This document shows, one piece after another, positions 47,032-56,616 of a DNA stretch of 64,000 nt. Source of the stretch: Sutterella sp. AM11-39 (GTDB taxonomy: Bacteria > Pseudomonadota > Gammaproteobacteria > Burkholderiales > Burkholderiaceae_F); assembly GCF_003472385.1 (NCBI RefSeq), contig NZ_QRLV01000001.1, positions 186,001 through 250,000 of the forward strand, written 5' to 3'. The translations under genes were made by a program, and so were the position numbers. How positions within the stretch are numbered: the first letter of the stretch is position 1; each line of letters starts with the position of its first letter. Under the pieces are notes generated by a model that was not told the DNA's origin, did no database searches, and saw only the letters and a list, made by a program, of their open reading frames with translations.

Positions 47032-48438
47032 TTAGTGAGCCTTGACGTAAGCGGTAGCGCTGTTGCCAGCGATACGACCGAAGACGATGATGTCGGCCTG
47101 AGCATTGCCGCCGAGGCGGTTGCCGCCGTGGACACCGCCGGTCACTTCACCAGCAGCGAAGTAGCCCGGGATAACCTTGCCGTCGACGTTGATCACTTCA
47201 GCCTTCGTATTGATCTTCACGCCGCCCATGGTGTGGTGCACGGCCGGGGTGACGAGAATAGCATAATACGGAGCCTTGGTGAGCGGACGTTCCATCTTGG
47301 TGCGGCCGCAGCAGCTGTCCTTACCGGCAGCCTGATCCTTGGCGTACTGAGCCATCGTGGCCTTCAGGTTAGCAGCCGGAACACCCATGTTCTTGGCCAC
47401 TTCGTCAAGATCCTTACCCTGAATGACCATGCCCGGCATCTTGATGTAGCCTTCGATAGCCTTCAGAGACTTGCGAACGTCATCGTCAAAGAACATGTAG
47501 GCGTGGCCGGTGGTCTGCTTCAGGATGGCAGCCGACACAGCGTCGCGCGTGTTGAGTTCGTCAAAGAAGCGCTTGCCTTCCTTGTTGATCAGCACAGCAC
47601 CGTTGCCGCGAACGGCTTCGGTCACCATCACGCCGGTCGTTTCAACAACGGTCGGGTGGGTCTGGATCTGGTCCATGTCAACAAAGGCAGCCTTGACCTT
47701 TTCGGAGAGCAGCAGGCCGTCGCCCGTGGCACCCGGATGGTTCGTCGTGGCAAAGCCCTTCAGACGCGGAATGATCTTGGAAACCATGGCGTTGTTGCCG
47801 GCAAAGCCGCCAGCTGCGTTCACGACAGCCTTGGAGTTGATTTCGTAGACCTTGCCGTCTTCGTCCTTAACCTTGACGCCGGCCACAGCACCGTTCTTGA
47901 CAATCAGGTCGACAACCTGAGAGTCCGTGCGCAGATCAATCTTGCGGGCTTCAACAGCGTTATAGAGCGTCTTGACAACTTCAGGACCAACAGCGGCGCC
48001 GCCCGTCGGACGGTGGCAACGCTTGTTGGTGGCGCCGCCCATAAAGCCGACGTCGTTGAAGTTACCGCCGAGCTTGATCAGCCACTGAACAGCATCGTTG
48101 GAGTTTTCGCACAGAACCTTCACGAGTTCAGGATTGTTGCGGTTGTGGCCGCCCTTCATCGTGTCCTTGTACATCTGTTCGATGCTGTCCTTAATGCCGA
48201 GCTTTGCCTGCTGCGGCGTTTCAGCAGCGTTGATACCGCCGGTAGCGCGGATCGTGTTACCGCCGACCATCGGCATCTTTTCGATGATCACAACCTTCTT
48301 GACGCCGTTGTCGTGCGCCTGAACGGCAGCAGCCATACCGGCACCGCCTGCACCGATCACGACAATGTCAGCCTGTTCGGCAGCGTTGGCCATGCCGAAG
48401 GCGGCAGCGACTGCGGTTGCGATAAGAATCTTTTTCAT
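47032..48438 (-). CDS. periplasmic FAD-dependent reductase, fumarate-reductase (FccA) type
   Basis: The 468-residue protein has a signal peptide (ending NA-AEQ) and one FAD-binding/capping fold with GAGGAGMAAA and a C-terminal GGVHGGNRLGGNA. Counting against FccA from memory, the substrate residues are all present: His261, Thr273-Glu274, Arg277, the catalytic proton-donor Arg298 (in NTRDA), His401 and Arg441. This favours fumarate, or a similar unsaturated acid, over urocanate, where the His is replaced. There is no haem (CxxCH) domain and no fused FMN domain. A vicinal Cys pair (376-377) is unusual. A GGGGAG ribosome site precedes the ATG. Confidence 0.88.
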   Translation of the reverse strand: MKKILIATAVAAAFGMANAAEQADIVVIGAGGAGMAAAVQAHDNGVKKVVIIEKMPMVGGNTIRATGGINAAETPQQAKLGIKDSIEQMYKDTMKGGHNRNNPELVKVLCENSNDAVQWLIKLGGNFNDVGFMGGATNKRCHRPTGGAAVGPEVVKTLYNAVEARKIDLRTDSQVVDLIVKNGAVAGVKVKDEDGKVYEINSKAVVNAAGGFAGNNAMVSKIIPRLKGFATTNHPGATGDGLLLSEKVKAAFVDMDQIQTHPTVVETTGVMVTEAVRGNGAVLINKEGKRFFDELNTRDAVSAAILKQTTGHAYMFFDDDVRKSLKAIEGYIKMPGMVIQGKDLDEVAKNMGVPAANLKATMAQYAKDQAAGKDSCCGRTKMERPLTKAPYYAILVTPAVHHTMGGVKINTKAEVINVDGKVIPGYFAAGEVTGGVHGGNRLGGNAQADIIVFGRIAGNSATAYVKAH

Positions 48439-48681
48439 GTTTGTTGTCTCCCCAACAAAGATTGTCGATTCCTATTTGAATCGATCTGTGGTTTTCTGAG
48501 CACGACCGCTTTCTCAACTTTTTTGCGCGCAAGCCACCCGCCGGCGCAAAAAAGGCCGCACTCAACCTGAGCGATTATATGGAGAAACGTCAAAAGCACC
48601 CGTTCAAACTTTCGGATGTCCCTACCCGACATCTTTTTTGTTTGACTAAATACAAAACCATGAATTGGCCTTTACACAAAC

Positions 48682-48742
48682 AAAAAAGCCTGTCCGACCT
48701 CCGAGCGTCGAATGACGACGAACGGGAGAATTCGGGCAGGCT
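48682..48742 (-). terminator. terminator of glnS
   Basis: AGCCTGTCCGA pairs with TCGGGCAGGCT (one G-U) across a long, partly structured loop. The minus strand continues TTTTTTGTTTGTG. The remaining 48439-48680 stretch holds the upstream region of the reductase gene and no other feature that I can see. Confidence 0.75.
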
Positions 48743-48767
48743 CTTGTACCGCTGGGGAAAGATTCTG

Positions 48768-50858
48768 TTACTTCGCGTTCTTGCCCCAACTGTCGCGCAG
48801 TCCGACGGCAAGGTTAAGCACCGGATGTTCGGCGCTGTGATCCTTGATGTCGGTCACAAAGTAGCCGACGCGCTCAAACTGATAGCGCGTCTCGGGAGCG
48901 GCAGCAGCCACGTTGGGTTCAACGAAACCCTGGCTCACGAACTTGCTGTCGCGGTTCAAAACGTCGAGGAAATCCTCGGCCGAGTCAGGCTGCGGCACCG
49001 TAAAGAGACGATCGTACATACGGAACTGCGCGGGGACGGCGGTCTTGGCGTCAAGCCAGTGAATGGCCGCCTTCGTCTTGACGGAATCGGCGCCGGCCGT
49101 ACCGCTCTTGGTTTCCGGCAGGTAGTCGGCATGCACGCACACGACGTTGCCTTCGGCGTCCTTTTCAAAGGACGTGGGCACAATCACGTAACTGTTGCGC
49201 AGACGCACGGGCTTGGCGGGCGTACCGTCGGCCGGAATCGTCAGTCGGCGATAGCCCTTCGGAGGCACTTCGGCAAAGTCTTCCTGTTCGATCCAGAGTT
49301 CCCGGCTCATCGTCACCGTACGCGTTCCCATTTCGGGTTTTTGCGGGTGATTCGGGCACACAAGCTCTTCGCTCTTACCCTCCGGATAGTTGTCCAGAAT
49401 GAGCTTTAACGGATGCACAACGCCGGCGCGCCGTTCGGCCGTGCTTTCCAGGTCCTCGCGAAGCGACTGCTCAAGCACGCTGTAGTCAATCCAACCGCCA
49501 GCCACGCGGCTCACGCCGCAGTTTTCGACGAACTTCTGCAATGCTGCGGCGGTGTAGCCGCGGCGACGCAGACCGACGAGGGTAGGCATACGCGGATCGT
49601 CCCAGCCGTCGACCAGCCCCTGCTGAACGAGGGAAATAAGCTTGCGCTTGGAGAGCACCACATAGGTGAGACTCAGACGGTTGAATTCGTACTGATGCGA
49701 AAGCAGGAAGAAGTTGTTGCGCACCACCGACAACGCGCTCTGAAGCAACGGCGTGAAGTTTTCGGTGTTCATCTGCAACAACGTAAAGAAACTCTTGCCT
49801 TCGGTGCCTTCGAGCGTCTCCGGACCACCCGTGGCAGACCAGCGGCCAAAGATCTCACGCATGGCCACTTCTGGTTCGCTCTGACCGAGCTTGTCAGCGG
49901 CGTTGAACGCAGCGCGGGCAAACGCCAGCGCGCGATCGTCCTTGCCGGCAGCCATGTCGGCGATGATTCTCTTGGCTTCTTCGTACTGGGGCGTACGAAG
50001 TACCGGCACAATGCGCTCGAGCGCCCAGTCGTAGAACGCGCGCTGGTCGTCAAACTCGAGCGTGCAGATCGAGTGGGTGATATTTTCGAGCGAGTCTTCG
50101 ATCGGGTGCGCGAAGGTGTACATCGGGTAGATGCACCACTTATTGCCCGTGGACTGGTGTTCAGCAAAACGGATGCGATAGATCGCCGGATCGCGCAGGT
50201 TGATGTTGGGCGAAGCCATATCAATCTTGGCGCGCAACACCATGGAGCCTTCCGGATGCTTACCGTCGCGCATTTCGCGGAAGATGCGCAGGTTTTCCTC
50301 TGGGCTGCGGTCGCGATAAGGCGAGTTCTTGCCCGGTTCGAAAAGCGTGCCGCGATTGGCGCGCATTTCGTCGGCGCTCTGTTCGTCGACGTAGGCGTAA
50401 CCGGTCTTGATCAGATGTTCGGCAAACTGGTACATCCAATCGAAATAATCGGACGCGTGATAGAGATTGTCTTCCGTGCCATGCTTCCAGTCAAAGCCCA
50501 TCCAGCGGACGCTTTCCTTGATCGCGTCAACGTACTCCTGGTCTTCCTTAACCGGGTTGGTGTCGTCAAAGCGCATGTGGCAGACGCCCTTGTAATCGGC
50601 CGCCAGTCCGAAATTCAAGCAAATGCTCTTGGCGTGACCGATATGCAGATAGCCGTTGGGTTCGGGCGGAAAACGCGTGCGAATACGCGCCCAATCGGGC
50701 TCACCCTTTTGCAGTTGTTCGGAATAGGGAGCCGGATGACCGCACCAGTAGCGCGGCAGGTTGTTGCCCTGCTCCAGATCGTTTTCAATGATCTGGCGGA
50801 TGAAGTTGGTCGGACGCGTGGCGCCCGCTTCGATGTCGGCAGTTTCTTTATCAGTCAT
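48768..50858 (-). CDS. glnS: glutaminyl-tRNA synthetase with an unusual insertion
   Basis: The class I synthetase is 696 residues long against about 555 in E. coli. HIGH is LHIGHAKS (71-78), the KMSKS loop is VLSKRKL (401-407), and the C-terminal beta-barrel anticodon domain follows. The N-terminus also has an extra stretch (about 33-56). The main difference is an insertion of about 100 residues (about 287-386) between the segments that are contiguous in E. coli (VLDNITIPVHPRQYEF). It is flanked by two related motifs, TPQYEEAKR and SHQYEFNRL. The insert is helix-like and Ala-rich. The frame is intact throughout, so this is not a sequencing break. Confidence 0.94.
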   Translation of the reverse strand: MTDKETADIEAGATRPTNFIRQIIENDLEQGNNLPRYWCGHPAPYSEQLQKGEPDWARIRTRFPPEPNGYLHIGHAKSICLNFGLAADYKGVCHMRFDDTNPVKEDQEYVDAIKESVRWMGFDWKHGTEDNLYHASDYFDWMYQFAEHLIKTGYAYVDEQSADEMRANRGTLFEPGKNSPYRDRSPEENLRIFREMRDGKHPEGSMVLRAKIDMASPNINLRDPAIYRIRFAEHQSTGNKWCIYPMYTFAHPIEDSLENITHSICTLEFDDQRAFYDWALERIVPVLRTPQYEEAKRIIADMAAGKDDRALAFARAAFNAADKLGQSEPEVAMREIFGRWSATGGPETLEGTEGKSFFTLLQMNTENFTPLLQSALSVVRNNFFLLSHQYEFNRLSLTYVVLSKRKLISLVQQGLVDGWDDPRMPTLVGLRRRGYTAAALQKFVENCGVSRVAGGWIDYSVLEQSLREDLESTAERRAGVVHPLKLILDNYPEGKSEELVCPNHPQKPEMGTRTVTMSRELWIEQEDFAEVPPKGYRRLTIPADGTPAKPVRLRNSYVIVPTSFEKDAEGNVVCVHADYLPETKSGTAGADSVKTKAAIHWLDAKTAVPAQFRMYDRLFTVPQPDSAEDFLDVLNRDSKFVSQGFVEPNVAAAAPETRYQFERVGYFVTDIKDHSAEHPVLNLAVGLRDSWGKNAK

Positions 50859-50936
50859 CTCAAAGAGTCCAAGCCTTACGCGCCCAAGGAGTTGGGCCTA
50901 TCTGACAAGCGCAGGCGTAAAAAATGAATTTTAGCG

Positions 50937-51266
50937 TCAAAAGGGCAAGTAACCGTTGACCCAGGCGACATACAGGGCTGTGCCCGCAAAGATCGAAACC
51001 AGAGGATTTTTCAGGAACCACTGCAGCACAAAGGCAAAAGCGATGCTCACCACTTCGGGAGTGGGAGCTGCATCACGCGCCACGGCCGCGTCGGTTGCGG
51101 CGTGCACGGTCAAAAGCACCATAATGGCAAGAGGCAAAAAGTCGCCCAGATCTCTTACCCAGCGCTGTTTTTGCAGCCATTTGCTTGCGGCAAAGGGAAG
51201 CGCGCGTTCGGCAAAGGTCACCGCCGCCATAGCGATGAACACAAGCATCAAGTATCCGAAATCCAT
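50937..51266 (-). CDS. azlD: branched-chain amino acid export protein AzlD
   Basis: The 109-residue small membrane protein has four hydrophobic segments and the AzlD pattern AAVTFAERALPFAAS...LPLAIMVLLTVHA. It forms the exporter together with AzlC, whose gene ends three bases upstream. Substrates in relatives are branched-chain amino acids or their analogues such as azaleucine. Confidence 0.9.
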   Translation of the reverse strand: MDFGYLMLVFIAMAAVTFAERALPFAASKWLQKQRWVRDLGDFLPLAIMVLLTVHAATDAAVARDAAPTPEVVSIAFAFVLQWFLKNPLVSIFAGTALYVAWVNGYLPF

Positions 51267-51269
51267 CCC

Positions 51270-51989
51270 TTAGGCCTCCTTGTTCAAAACGCAGTTGCCC
51301 GCATCTCGCTTGCGGCGGGAAGCTCCCCATGCAAGCCCCGCAACCGCACACAAAGCGATCGAGACGGCAAGAGCGTTTTCGGGCATCAGCAGTCGAGCAG
51401 CGGCGTATCCGAAAAGCGCCACCCAAAGCGATAGCGCCGTCTTGCGATTGCGCCACTGTTCAGCCGTCAGCATGGCAAAAAGACTCGTGAGCACAAAGTC
51501 AAGACCGGTGAGCCCGATCGTCACGCTTGAGCCCGCCAGCGCACCGACAAATCCACCGAGAATCCACCACAGGTGATTGAAAAAACACACGAAAAGCATG
51601 CGCGCCAAAGGCGTACCGACAGGCATGATCGAGAGCAGTGAGTACGTCTCGTCGGTGAGTGTATAGGCGATGTACCAACGCGCCCAGCCCTTGGAAGGGA
51701 CCTTCTGCAGCAGCGACACGCCGTAGAAGATGTGTCGCAGGTTGATCACAAGCGTTGCGAAGGCGATCGCCGGCACCGAAGCGCCGGCCGCGACCATCGG
51801 CACCATCATGTACTGCGAGGCGCCGCCGTAGACAATGATCGAACATACCGGCGCCATCCAAACGGCGGCACCTGCCTGAGCAAACAAGAAACCAAAGACA
51901 AAGCCCAGCGGCAGATACCCCATCATCACAGGAATGGAGTCGCGAAAAGCCGTCAGCACCGAGTCTCGAAGTTCGGAGTCGAAATGCAT
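51270..51989 (-). CDS. azlC: branched-chain amino acid export protein AzlC
   Basis: The 239-residue integral membrane protein has the AzlC core DSIPVMMGYLPLGFVFGFLFAQAG, YGGASQYMMV and LRHIFYGVSLL. The start MHFDSELRDS has GAGGAAA just upstream; an in-frame TTG three codons earlier was rejected. It is the large subunit of the AzlCD exporter and is followed directly by azlD. No Lrp-type regulator lies beside it. Confidence 0.93.
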   Translation of the reverse strand: MHFDSELRDSVLTAFRDSIPVMMGYLPLGFVFGFLFAQAGAAVWMAPVCSIIVYGGASQYMMVPMVAAGASVPAIAFATLVINLRHIFYGVSLLQKVPSKGWARWYIAYTLTDETYSLLSIMPVGTPLARMLFVCFFNHLWWILGGFVGALAGSSVTIGLTGLDFVLTSLFAMLTAEQWRNRKTALSLWVALFGYAAARLLMPENALAVSIALCAVAGLAWGASRRKRDAGNCVLNKEA

Positions 51990-51992
51990 TTT

Positions 51993-52036
51993 CCTCAAAA
52001 AACAAACGGACAGGCCTGACGCAAATCAGCCTGCCG
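51993..52036 (-). terminator. probable terminator of moaC
   Basis: CAGGCCTGA (52011-52019) pairs with TCAGCCTG (52026-52033, one bulge). The minus strand continues TCCGTTTGTTTTTTG, ending at the azlC ribosome site. It lies between moaC and azlC. Confidence 0.55.
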
Positions 52037-52063
52037 TCGCGTATCGATCAGATAAAGAATTGG

Positions 52064-52543
52064 TTACTGCGGAGCAATCCAATGACCGGATTTGCCGCCG
52101 GATTTCTCGAGCAACTTGACGCCGCCGATTTCCATGAAGCGATCAACGGCCTTACACATGTCGTAAATCGTGAGAAGCCCAACCTGCACGGCGGTGAGAG
52201 CTTCCATTTCCACACCCGTCTGCCCTCGCGTTTCGCAGGTTGCAACGCATCGCACGGTGCTCTTTGCCTCGTCAAACTCGAAATCAACGGCCACGCGCGT
52301 GAGCGCAATCGGATGACACAACGGGATCAGGTCCGACGTCTTTTTGCTCGCCATAATAGCCGCCACGCGGGCAATGCCGATCACATCGCCCTTTTTGGCC
52401 GTTCCCTGAGAGATCATGGCAAAGGTTTCGGACTTCATACGGATGTAGCCTTGCGCACGCGCCACGCGATGCGTCTGATCCTTGGCGCCGACGTCAACCA
52501 TATGCGCGTTGCCGGCTTGGTCAAAATGAGTGAGTTCTGTCAT
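52064..52543 (-). CDS. moaC: cyclic pyranopterin monophosphate synthase
   Basis: The 159-residue enzyme makes cyclic pyranopterin monophosphate, the first stable molybdenum cofactor intermediate, acting after MoaA. Family motifs are [31 protein letters not shown] and [12 protein letters not shown]. The start MTELTHFDQ was chosen over a longer frame that runs into the bepA upstream region. No other moa or moe genes are near. It implies molybdoenzymes elsewhere in the genome. Confidence 0.96.
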   Translation of the reverse strand: MTELTHFDQAGNAHMVDVGAKDQTHRVARAQGYIRMKSETFAMISQGTAKKGDVIGIARVAAIMASKKTSDLIPLCHPIALTRVAVDFEFDEAKSTVRCVATCETRGQTGVEMEALTAVQVGLLTIYDMCKAVDRFMEIGGVKLLEKSGGKSGHWIAPQ

Positions 52544-52694
52544 CTTTCGTAGCAATAGATTGCGTTTTGAGTCGTCCGAAGAAACCACGCCTCGGCCGCA
52601 GGCCGCTATGATACACAACCGAAGTTCTCGGCTTCGATTCAATCGACATCCTGCCGACGGCTTGCCGCCGTCCGACTTATAGGTTTTCAATTCC

Positions 52695-54203
52695 GTGCGC
52701 TTTCTTAAAACGCTTACCGTTCTTGCCGTCAGTTGTTCGCTTGCCCTTCCGCCGGCAGGCGCATACGCGCAGCTTGCGGGCGGCGTGGGCGAATTTAACC
52801 TTCCGAGTCTGGGCAATGTAGTCGGCGCCGACCTCACCGTGCTCGAAGAGCGCAATCTCGGCGAACAGCTCATGCGCCGCGTGCGCGCGGACAGGTCCTA
52901 TATGCCGGACCCCGAGATCACCGACTTCATCAATCGGTTGGGTTATCGGCTTGTGGCGGCCGCCAACCCCTCGCCCTACGATTTCTTTTTCTTTCCGATC
53001 CGTGACAAATCGTTAAACGCCTTCGCACTGCCGGGCGGGTTTATTGCCGTGCATACGGGCCTGATCGTCGCCGCGCAGACCGAAAGCGAACTTGCGGGCG
53101 TCATCGGTCACGAAATCGGCCACGTCACGCAGCGACACATCGCCCGAATGATCGAGTCGAGCAAAGGATCGCTTGCGATGACCATCGGCTCGATTCTGCT
53201 CGCGCTGCTTGCGGCACGTGCCGGCGGCAGCTCGGGCGGCGATGCCGCCATGGGCGTGATGTTGGGCACCCAAGCGGCAATGCTGAGCAAACAGCTCGGC
53301 TACTCGCGCGATGCAGAACGCGAAGCCGACCGCTTCGGACTTTCAACGCTGCAAAACGCCGGATTCGATCCTCTCGGCATGGAAGCGTTCTTCGAGCGGC
53401 TGCAGCAGAACAACCGCTGGTACGAAACGACAAGCACCGCGTACATCTCCACCCACCCGATGACGACCGAGCGTATGAGCGACATGCAAAACCGCACCCG
53501 CAACATGGCCCCGGTCACACATCGCGACAGCATGGACTTCTTCCTTGTGAAGGCGCGCGCACGCGTGCTGCAGGAAACAACGTACGACGGCTGGCTTAAG
53601 GTCTCGAAGAGCTTTGAAAACGAACTCAAGCGCCATCCCACGGGCTACAGTCTTGTGGCAACGCAATACGGCCTGTCGGTTGCCTACGCGAAGATGAACC
53701 AGAAGGACAAAGCGCTTGCCGCCATCCGCGCCGCCAAAGCCGCGAGCAAAGAAAAAAGCGTCATTCTGGATAAACACCTGTCGGAACTCACCTATCAGGT
53801 CGCTAAAACGCAGGCTCAGAAAGACCAGGCACTTGCCGTTGCCAAGGGAACGTGCGAGCAGTATCCCTACTCGGGACTGGCCGCATCCAACTACGTCGAA
53901 CTGCTCTTTCAAAGCGGCAAGCATCAGGAGCTCGTCGACTACCTGCGCAAGCAGTCGGCCCTTTCGCGCACCAACCCCGACTATCACATGTACCTCGCGC
54001 GCAGCTACGAAGCTCTCGGCAAAAAGTCGATGGCCTTTGCCGCCACAGGTGATATGTACGCGCTTTTGGACAACCCGCGCGCCGCGGTCTATCAGTTTGA
54101 GCTCGCACAGAAAGCCAACGACGGCGACTTCTACATCATGAGCGAAATTGACGCCAAACTGCGTGAACTTCGCCAGAAAGTGCTCGACCAGAAAAAGGAT
54201 TGA
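52695..54203 (+). CDS. bepA: periplasmic M48 metalloprotease with TPR domain, BepA-like
   Basis: The 502-residue protein starts at GTG and has a signal peptide ending AYAQ. The M48 peptidase domain (about 55-275) has the zinc motif HEIGH (139-143) and a downstream READRFG carrying the third ligand. A TPR-like helical domain fills the C-terminal 220 residues. BepA/YfgC degrades or assists misassembled outer-membrane proteins such as LptD in the periplasm. The gene is single and divergent from moaC. Confidence 0.92.
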   Translation: MRFLKTLTVLAVSCSLALPPAGAYAQLAGGVGEFNLPSLGNVVGADLTVLEERNLGEQLMRRVRADRSYMPDPEITDFINRLGYRLVAAANPSPYDFFFFPIRDKSLNAFALPGGFIAVHTGLIVAAQTESELAGVIGHEIGHVTQRHIARMIESSKGSLAMTIGSILLALLAARAGGSSGGDAAMGVMLGTQAAMLSKQLGYSRDAEREADRFGLSTLQNAGFDPLGMEAFFERLQQNNRWYETTSTAYISTHPMTTERMSDMQNRTRNMAPVTHRDSMDFFLVKARARVLQETTYDGWLKVSKSFENELKRHPTGYSLVATQYGLSVAYAKMNQKDKALAAIRAAKAASKEKSVILDKHLSELTYQVAKTQAQKDQALAVAKGTCEQYPYSGLAASNYVELLFQSGKHQELVDYLRKQSALSRTNPDYHMYLARSYEALGKKSMAFAATGDMYALLDNPRAAVYQFELAQKANDGDFYIMSEIDAKLRELRQKVLDQKKD

Positions 54204-54386
54204 TTATCCGCTACGAACCGGCGAAGTCGTCTTTTTTCCTTATTCAAAACAGCGGGATCGTGTGCGAAAATACGCCCAACGATTCGCCTGCGTGCAAGAC
54301 GGGGTTTTTGCGCGCCGGTTTTTTGCGCGCGTCAAGCTGACGCCGCCCTATGCTCAACGAATATTTGACAGACTTAAACGACAACT

Positions 54387-55469
54387 ATGGCTATTGAAGA
54401 TTATCTGAACGTTGCCGAACCCACCGACCAGGTCATTGAAACCGACGCCGTGATCGTCGGTGCCGGCCCCGTGGGTCTTTTTCAGGTTTTCGAGCTCGGC
54501 CTTCTCGAAATAAAGGCTCACGTCGTCGACTCGCTGAAAAACGTCGGCGGCCAGTGCATGGAACTGTATCCCACCAAGCCGATCTATGACATCCCGGCCG
54601 TGCCCGTGTATTCCTCCTACGAACTCACGGAAAACCTTCTCAAGCAAATTCACCCCTTCAACCCCACCTTCCACCTCGGTGAGGAAGTCAGCGTGGTGAA
54701 AAAGCGCGAAGACGGCCTTTTTGACGTTGAAACCGACAAGGGCACCAAGTTCCTCTGCAAGGTCGTAATCATCGCCGCCGGCGTGGGCTCCTTCCAGGCC
54801 CGCCCGCTGCGCGTGCCCGGCATCGAAAAGTTCGAAGGCACCCAGCTGCACTACCGCGTGCGTGACCCCGAACTCTTCGCCGGCAAAAACGTCGTGATCT
54901 GCGGTGGCGGCGACTCGGCTCTCGACTGGACGCTCAACCTCGTGGGCAAGGCCGAAAGTGTCGTGCTGCTGCACCGCCGCGACGGCTTCCGCGCTGCTGC
55001 CTCGTCCGTGGCCCGTATGCGCGAGCTGTGCGAAAACTGGGAAATGCAGTTCGAAGTCGGTCAGGTGACGGGCTTTGAAGAAAAAGACGGTAAGATGACC
55101 GAAATCCGCGTCACCGGCGGCGACGGCGTCGTGCGCCGCATGCCTCTGGACCACCTGCTCGTGTTCTTCGGCCTTCAGCCCAAGATCGGTCCGATCGCCG
55201 AATGGGGTCTGGAACTTGACCGCAAGCAGATCGTTGTGGACACGGAAAAGTTCGAAAGCTCCATCCCGGGCATCTTCGCCGTGGGTGACATCAACACCTA
55301 TCCGGGCAAGAAGAAGCTCATCCTGTCTGGCTTCCATGAATGCGCACTGGCTGCCTTCGGCGCGTCCAAGTACGTCTTCCCGGAAAAGAAGGTGTTCCTG
55401 CAGTACACCACGACGAGTCCGAAGCTGCACAAGGTGCTCGGCGTTGAAACGCCCACCTTCGACGACTGA
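54387..55469 (+). CDS. ferredoxin/flavodoxin-NADP reductase, thioredoxin-reductase-like
   Basis: The 360-residue FAD enzyme has two dinucleotide-binding folds: [15 protein letters not shown] near residue 25 and [15 protein letters not shown] near 170. A C-terminal FAD motif is [15 protein letters not shown]. It lacks the CxxC of thioredoxin reductase, which puts it in the YumC-type ferredoxin-NADP reductases found in Bacillus and many betaproteobacteria. It exchanges electrons between NADPH and ferredoxin or flavodoxin. It is a single gene with its own terminator. Confidence 0.9.
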   Translation: MAIEDYLNVAEPTDQVIETDAVIVGAGPVGLFQVFELGLLEIKAHVVDSLKNVGGQCMELYPTKPIYDIPAVPVYSSYELTENLLKQIHPFNPTFHLGEEVSVVKKREDGLFDVETDKGTKFLCKVVIIAAGVGSFQARPLRVPGIEKFEGTQLHYRVRDPELFAGKNVVICGGGDSALDWTLNLVGKAESVVLLHRRDGFRAAASSVARMRELCENWEMQFEVGQVTGFEEKDGKMTEIRVTGGDGVVRRMPLDHLLVFFGLQPKIGPIAEWGLELDRKQIVVDTEKFESSIPGIFAVGDINTYPGKKKLILSGFHECALAAFGASKYVFPEKKVFLQYTTTSPKLHKVLGVETPTFDD

Positions 55470-55501
55470 TTCGTCTGACGTTACTTCGACAGAATCCGAC
55501 G

Positions 55502-55536
55502 CCGGCCGCGGTCAACCGACTTCGGCCGGTTTTTTC
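55502..55536 (+). terminator. terminator after the FNR gene
   Basis: Perfect 7-bp stem CCGGCCG/CGGCCGG (55502-55508 and 55523-55529) is followed by TTTTTTC. Confidence 0.88.
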
Positions 55537-55591
55537 TGTCCGGCGCAAATTGCTACACTCTCGATCGAACCATTCTTTGAGCTTTGAATCG

Positions 55592-56551
55592 ATGCAAAAA
55601 TTTGAGCGCGTTGCCGTCATCGCCAAGCCTCAGGGCGCCATCTCCCGCTATGTTCGAGAGCTGACGGATCTCATCACCCGCACGGGCTGCACGCCCTATC
55701 TGGACGAAAACGCCGCGGCCCACATGCCGAGCGACTGTCCTTTCGAGTCGGGATCAGCCGAAGAGATTGCCCGCGTATGCGACGTGGCCGTTGCCATTGG
55801 TGGCGACGGCACCATGCTCGGCGCCGCACGCGCCATGGCGGCCTACAAAGTTCCCGTGATCGGCATCAACGCCGGGCGCCTGGGCTTTATCACCGACATC
55901 GTGCTCGAAGACATGAATCGGCTGCTTCCTGCCATGCTGCTCGGTCAATACGTCGCCGACGAGCGCAGCATGCTCGAAGGCAGCGTCTGGCGCGAAGGCA
56001 ATATGCTCTTTGAGGGACTGGCCGTCAACGACATCGGTATCAGCCACGGCCGCGCTCTGGGTATGGTCGAGTACACCGTCTACGTTGACGGTCTCCAGAT
56101 GGCAGTGCAGCGCGCCGACGGCGTTCTGGTGAGCACCTCGACCGGATCGACCGCCTACGCGATGGCCGCGGGCGGTCCCATCATGCATCCGTCCGTTTCC
56201 AGCATGCTCCTGGTGCCAATTGCGCCGCACACCCTCTCCAACCGCCCGATCGTGCTCGGCTCGCACACGAAGATTGACATTGAGGTAAACGAAACCCGCA
56301 GCGCCGTGGCAAGTTTCGACGCTCAAGTACTCATTGACGTGCAGGCTGGTGACGTATTGCGCGTCAAAGTAAGCAAAGAGCGCTTCACCATGCTTCACCC
56401 GGTCGGCTACAACCACTTCGATTTGCTACGCCGCAAGCTCAAGTGGAACTACCTGCCGCAATCCGAACATCCGATTCACACACCCCTGCAGGATCAGACC
56501 ACGCCGGTTCAGATTCCTCATCCGACAACCTCAGAAAAATCGTCAGACTAA
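55592..56551 (+). CDS. nadK: NAD kinase
   Basis: The 319-residue enzyme (start MQKFERVAVIAKP) phosphorylates NAD to NADP. The signature motifs are AIGGDGTML, GINAGRLGFITD, AVNDIGIS and STSTGSTAYAMAAGGPI. The last 30 residues (Pro/Thr/Gln-rich, after RRKLKWNY) are a tail that the family often lacks. Upstream in-frame codons were rejected because the ATG at 55592 gives the normal N-terminus, although the ribosome site is weak. recN follows after 65 bases, the usual betaproteobacterial order. Confidence 0.95.
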   Translation: MQKFERVAVIAKPQGAISRYVRELTDLITRTGCTPYLDENAAAHMPSDCPFESGSAEEIARVCDVAVAIGGDGTMLGAARAMAAYKVPVIGINAGRLGFITDIVLEDMNRLLPAMLLGQYVADERSMLEGSVWREGNMLFEGLAVNDIGISHGRALGMVEYTVYVDGLQMAVQRADGVLVSTSTGSTAYAMAAGGPIMHPSVSSMLLVPIAPHTLSNRPIVLGSHTKIDIEVNETRSAVASFDAQVLIDVQAGDVLRVKVSKERFTMLHPVGYNHFDLLRRKLKWNYLPQSEHPIHTPLQDQTTPVQIPHPTTSEKSSD

Positions 56552-56616
56552 CACTTCAACCCATTTGATTCCATCGACAAACGTCCGGACTTGTCCTTTG
56601 CTTTCGAGAGTTAAGA

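Noticed and set aside
46825..48570. A 581-codon plus-strand frame opposite the flavin reductase genes
   Set aside because: It is antisense to a protein with all FccA-type active-site motifs and has no ribosome site or recognisable fold.
49413..50927. A 504-codon plus-strand frame opposite glnS
   Set aside because: It is antisense to a GlnRS with intact motifs. It was also checked as an explanation of the GlnRS insertion and does not provide one.
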